From: Alkaliphilus flagellatus
GTDB taxonomy: Bacteria; Bacillota; Clostridia; Peptostreptococcales; Natronincolaceae
NCBI RefSeq assembly: GCF_018919215.1
Contig: NZ_JAHLQK010000002.1
Coordinates: 310,001 to 374,000 of the forward strand
Length of the DNA stretch: 64,000 nt
Direction: 5' to 3'
Part shown: positions 61,009 through 64,000 of the stretch, in pieces
Layout: each line of letters opens with the position of its first letter
How positions within the stretch are numbered: position 1 is the stretch's first letter
The notes under the pieces: generated by a model
The model's database searches: none
What the model saw: only the letters and a program-made list of their open reading frames with translations
Told to the model about the DNA's origin: nothing
Made by a program: the position numbers and the translations under genes

Positions 61009-61141
61009 ATTGTTATAAATGAATATAAAAATGTAAAAGTGTAAAGATTATTAAATAATATTTCAGATATAGAAAGCAAGGCACATGTATTTGATAATAT
61101 AGAAAAATTGTCTTAAGTAGGTAATAAATGGGGGAGATATA

Positions 61142-62251
61142 GTGAATAAGGATGAGAAACTATCAGGTTTTGAAATAGTTACGATATCAACTTTATTAAT
61201 GGTAGGTACCGGTATTTTATCCCTGCCAAGGTTTTTGATCGAAGCCTCGGAAGTAGATACTTGGCTAATAATATTATCAGGAGGAATAATTCTAGCTATA
61301 GTTGCATTTATATATGGGTACATTATAAGCCGATTCCCAGGTAAGGGATACTTTGAAATACTTTCAATAACTTTAACCAGACCTATCGCATATATATTAT
61401 CCACTATATATATTATTTACATAATAATTCTAATGGGACTAAATATAAGGATATTTGCTGAAGTGCTTAAGGGATCATTATTCCCTATGACACCAATAGA
61501 GATTATTATATTAGCTATGATACTAACAGGCGGTTACGGAGCAAGACTAGGATTAGAGACTTTAGGTAGGTTTGCAAAGTTACTGTTTCTAGTTATGACA
61601 CCAGTAACCATAATTATGTTTAGTCTAGCATGTTTTGATGCCGATTTTTCTAATCTGCTTCCTATTTTTAAAATTAGTTTTGAGGAATTAGCTTTTGCAG
61701 TTCCCAGGGTATTTTATAGTTTTATAGGTTTTGATGCTATATTGATTTTGGGCATGTTTTTATACAATCCACAAGATGCTAAGAAGACAGGACCTACATC
61801 TGTAGCATTAGTAACGCTTTTATATTTATTTATAAACACAGTAACCTTAGCAAAGTTTGGTGCAAAACAAACCTTAGTATTGGTATGGCCCACTTTAAAT
61901 TTAATAAGAAGTATAGATATTCCTCTAGCATTTATTGAAGATATGACAAGTATAGGTGCAAGCCTATGGGTTTTCTCGGTATTCATGTCCTATTTACCTA
62001 ACTGTATGGCTAATAGTGTATTGCTTGGTCAAATGACTGGATGTAGAGAAAATAACTTTTTCTCTGTATGTCAACTACCACTTATTTATTTAACTGCTAT
62101 GCTTCCGAGTAACATCACTCATATATATGTAATTTTGGATGGAACTACTAAATACTTAGGTCCTTTATTTTTATTTATAGTACCAACACTTATTTTAATA
62201 GTAATAGGGATGAAGGGCTTAAAAAATAAAGTAGTAAAATCTGAGTCTTAG
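61142..62251 (+). CDS. GerAB-type spore germination permease
   Basis: A 369-residue protein with about ten helices of the amino-acid-permease fold used by the B subunit of GerA-type germinant receptors in the spore inner membrane. LSGFEIVTISTLLMVGTGIL and the GARLGLETLGR stretch near 137 match the family. GTG start after GGGGGA. It heads an operon with a small membrane protein gene and a GerAA gene. The order B-small-A is unusual for gerABC but common in Clostridia. Confidence 0.9.
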   Translation: MNKDEKLSGFEIVTISTLLMVGTGILSLPRFLIEASEVDTWLIILSGGIILAIVAFIYGYIISRFPGKGYFEILSITLTRPIAYILSTIYIIYIIILMGLNIRIFAEVLKGSLFPMTPIEIIILAMILTGGYGARLGLETLGRFAKLLFLVMTPVTIIMFSLACFDADFSNLLPIFKISFEELAFAVPRVFYSFIGFDAILILGMFLYNPQDAKKTGPTSVALVTLLYLFINTVTLAKFGAKQTLVLVWPTLNLIRSIDIPLAFIEDMTSIGASLWVFSVFMSYLPNCMANSVLLGQMTGCRENNFFSVCQLPLIYLTAMLPSNITHIYVILDGTTKYLGPLFLFIVPTLILIVIGMKGLKNKVVKSES

Positions 62252-62278
62252 CTTAGAAAATTAAAAGGAGAATTAACT

Positions 62279-62485
62279 ATGAACATAATTTTATATTATA
62301 TTAGGACATTATTTAACGTTAATATGCTAGTTATATTTATATTAGTAGGGCTATTTTTGCTCTTAAGAGATGTACCACTTTTAAAAAAGAAAAAGCTTAA
62401 TAAAGAAAGTAACATTGCAAATGCATTAGCTTATATATATATATTTGGAAGTATTGCTTTATTTATAATTGCAAAGATGATATAG
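62279..62485 (+). CDS. Small membrane protein in the ger operon
   Basis: A 68-residue protein with two helices (about 12-28 and 46-66) joined by a Lys-rich loop (KKKKLNKES). AAAGGAG precedes the ATG. Small two-helix proteins recur next to clostridial ger genes and may stabilise the receptor, in line with accessory subunits of Bacillus GerD/Ger receptors. No known motif. Confidence 0.75.
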   Translation: MNIILYYIRTLFNVNMLVIFILVGLFLLLRDVPLLKKKKLNKESNIANALAYIYIFGSIALFIIAKMI

Positions 62486-62502
62486 ACTTAGGAGGAATTT
62501 AG

Positions 62503-64000
62503 ATGAGCCTGTGGGAAAGTTTATTTGGTAAAAAAAGTGAAAATGAAAATATAAAACCAGAAGAAACCAAGGTGGGTAAAAGCCTGGATGAAAATCTAGA
62601 GTCTATTAAAAACATGCTGATAGATTGTGATGATATTGTATATAGAAATATTAAAGTAGGAACAGATGAAAGCTATAGAGCAACATTAATATATATAGAT
62701 GGTATGGCAGATAAGAATTTACTAAATGACTATGTACTTAAAAATTTAATGGTATCTAGCAGAATCACTCCTCCTAATGCAAAAGTTATTAAAAAGGAAC
62801 TAAGTAATATTCTAAAGGATAAGACTCTAACCGTATCAGAGATGAAGGAAGTAGAGACTATTGAACAAGGAATTCTAGATATATTAAGTGGAGATACAGT
62901 ACTTATACTAGATGATTATGAAAAGCTAATTATCATTGCATCTAAGGGCTGGGATGGCAGATCTATTTCTCAACCTGAAACAGAATCTGTTATTAGGGGA
63001 CCTCGGGAGGGTTTTGTAGAAACCATTAGAGTTAACACTGCCTTAATTAGAAGAAGGATTAGGGATCATAAGTTAAAAATAAAGGGGTATAAAATTGGAA
63101 AGAGATCCCAAAGCGATGTGTGTGTTATGTATATTGAAGATATAGTTAATCAAGATGCATTAAAAGAGGTGGACAAAAGGCTAAGTGCAATAGATATAGA
63201 TGCAATAATTGATAGTGGATATATAGAACAGCTTATAGAGGATAATTGGCGTTCGCCATTCCCACAAATACAAATTACAGAAAGGCCAGATGTTGCATCA
63301 GCAGCTCTATACGAAGGTAAGATAGCTATTATAGTGGACAATAGTCCTTTTTCACTAATAGTGCCAGCTACTTTAAATGCTATGATGCAATCTGCTGAAG
63401 ATTACTACGAGCGGTGGGGGATTGCCACATTTATTAGGATTTTGAGATATATTGGCGCTGCCATATCTTTATATGCTCCAGCACTATATATTGCAGTTAC
63501 AGCCTTTCACCCTCAAATGCTCCCTTCCAAGCTGTCTATGTCAATAGCCGCTAATAGAGCAGGGGTTCCATTTCCTTCTGTAATAGAGGCTATTATTATG
63601 GAAATAACTCTAGAAATATTAAGGGAAGCAGGGGTACGGCTACCTGGGCCCATAGGAGCCACCATAGGTATTGTAGGTGGTCTTGTAGTTGGACAGGCAG
63701 CGGTAGAAGCAGGAATAGTAGGACCTATAATGGTAATTGTAGTAGCAATAACTGCTATATCATCCTTTGCTATTCCAAGTTATAGCATGGCAATTGGTCT
63801 TAGATTATTAAGATTTTTACTAATAATTGTATCTGCAACTTTGGGTCTATATGGTATTATGTTAGGAACAATACTAATACTAGCACATTTATGCAGCCTA
63901 AAGAGCTTTGGAGTACCATATTTAGCTCCTTACACAACCTATATTAGACAAAGTACAGACTTAAAGGACACATTCATTAAGGCTCCGCTACCATCTATGC
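62503..64000 (+). CDS. GerAA-type spore germination protein (truncated by window end)
   Basis: The first 499 residues of a GerA-type A subunit. The N-terminal soluble part (about 1-230) is followed by conserved RGPREGFVETIRVNTALIRRR near residue 167 and PFPQIQITERPDVASAAL near 251, then helices from about 310 to 460 with AGVPFPSVIEAIIMEITLE and LREAGVRLPGPIGATIGIVG. TTAGGAGGAATTTAG precedes the ATG at 62503. It is cut by the end of the window, so a GerAC subunit may follow. Confidence 0.93.
   Translation, partial: MSLWESLFGKKSENENIKPEETKVGKSLDENLESIKNMLIDCDDIVYRNIKVGTDESYRATLIYIDGMADKNLLNDYVLKNLMVSSRITPPNAKVIKKELSNILKDKTLTVSEMKEVETIEQGILDILSGDTVLILDDYEKLIIIASKGWDGRSISQPETESVIRGPREGFVETIRVNTALIRRRIRDHKLKIKGYKIGKRSQSDVCVMYIEDIVNQDALKEVDKRLSAIDIDAIIDSGYIEQLIEDNWRSPFPQIQITERPDVASAALYEGKIAIIVDNSPFSLIVPATLNAMMQSAEDYYERWGIATFIRILRYIGAAISLYAPALYIAVTAFHPQMLPSKLSMSIAANRAGVPFPSVIEAIIMEITLEILREAGVRLPGPIGATIGIVGGLVVGQAAVEAGIVGPIMVIVVAITAISSFAIPSYSMAIGLRLLRFLLIIVSATLGLYGIMLGTILILAHLCSLKSFGVPYLAPYTTYIRQSTDLKDTFIKAPLPSM

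Noticed and set aside
1-64000. CRISPR arrays, tRNA or rRNA genes, prophage or toxin-antitoxin modules
   Set aside because: I looked for spaced direct repeats, tRNA-like T-loop sequences (GGTTCGAATCC type), phage structural genes and small toxin pairs and found none I could support.

Overview
The window looks like chromosome from a low-GC, endospore-forming, anaerobic Firmicute of the Clostridia, in the general range of Alkaliphilus and its relatives. This is inferred from gene content only. The evidence is AT-rich codon use, strong AGGAGG-type ribosome sites with TTG/GTG starts, intrinsic terminators after most operons, and a set of spore genes (SipL-like coat protein, SpoIID-amidase fusion, GerA/GerB germination receptor). 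A Veg protein, an arginine deiminase route, an NuoE/NuoF-type flavin complex and an in-frame UGA (selenocysteine) gene of the HesB-like family point the same way. No rRNA, tRNA, CRISPR array or intact insertion sequence was seen.

Layout. 1-2.7 kb: a gamma-glutamyl-cysteine ligase-like enzyme and a glutathionylspermidine-synthase-like ATP-grasp enzyme in one operon. 2.9-5.3 kb: feoAB plus a small Cys-rich gene behind a promoter with Fur-like boxes. 5.4-11.4 kb: an AI-2E-family permease, an SDR reductase and thiolase pair behind a clear sigma-54 promoter, a DMT exporter and an MGDG-synthase-type glycosyltransferase. 11.4-17.1 kb: a subtilase lipoprotein, a C_GCAxxG_C_C protein, a TDT transporter, a foreign-looking XRE-cupin/EamA cassette and an HD-domain protein, with several recombination scars. 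17.1-21.4 kb (minus strand): a three-subunit molybdenum hydroxylase of the xanthine dehydrogenase family and a MobA/MocA-like nucleotidyltransferase. 21.5-24.8 kb: a decayed copy of the HD locus, then a TetR regulator and an ABC exporter. 25-29.5 kb: pstSCAB-phoU behind a six-repeat PhoP-type box array.

29.8-37.4 kb: a patatin-like lipase, sufCBDSU (Fur-like box plus a 27-bp palindrome in the leader) and a membrane-anchored protein with four FMN-binding domains. 37.4-45.3 kb: an NhaC antiporter and a three-gene NuoE/NuoF/(GltD-NuoG/FDH-like) flavin-iron-sulfur complex. 45.3-51.4 kb: a second subtilase lipoprotein, leucyl aminopeptidase, the HesB-like selenoprotein, a zinc-ribbon miniprotein, the SpoIID-amidase fusion and veg. 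51.5-54.8 kb: arcA, a RocB-like peptidase and a GIY-YIG protein. 54.8-56.7 kb: a cyclic di-GMP-I riboswitch ahead of a zinc-ribbon/TPR membrane protein and an HExxH membrane protein. 56.9-64 kb: sipL, ispE, a GntR regulator, a nucleotidyltransferase and a germination-receptor operon that runs off the window end.

The points most worth following up are: the selenoprotein; the three-gene electron-transfer complex, whose molybdopterin-like domain lacks a catalytic Cys/Sec; the four-flavin surface protein; the c-di-GMP-controlled zinc-ribbon/HExxH pair; the twin subtilase lipoproteins that both lack the oxyanion-hole Asn; and the Pho-box array that overlaps a dead chemoreceptor tail.
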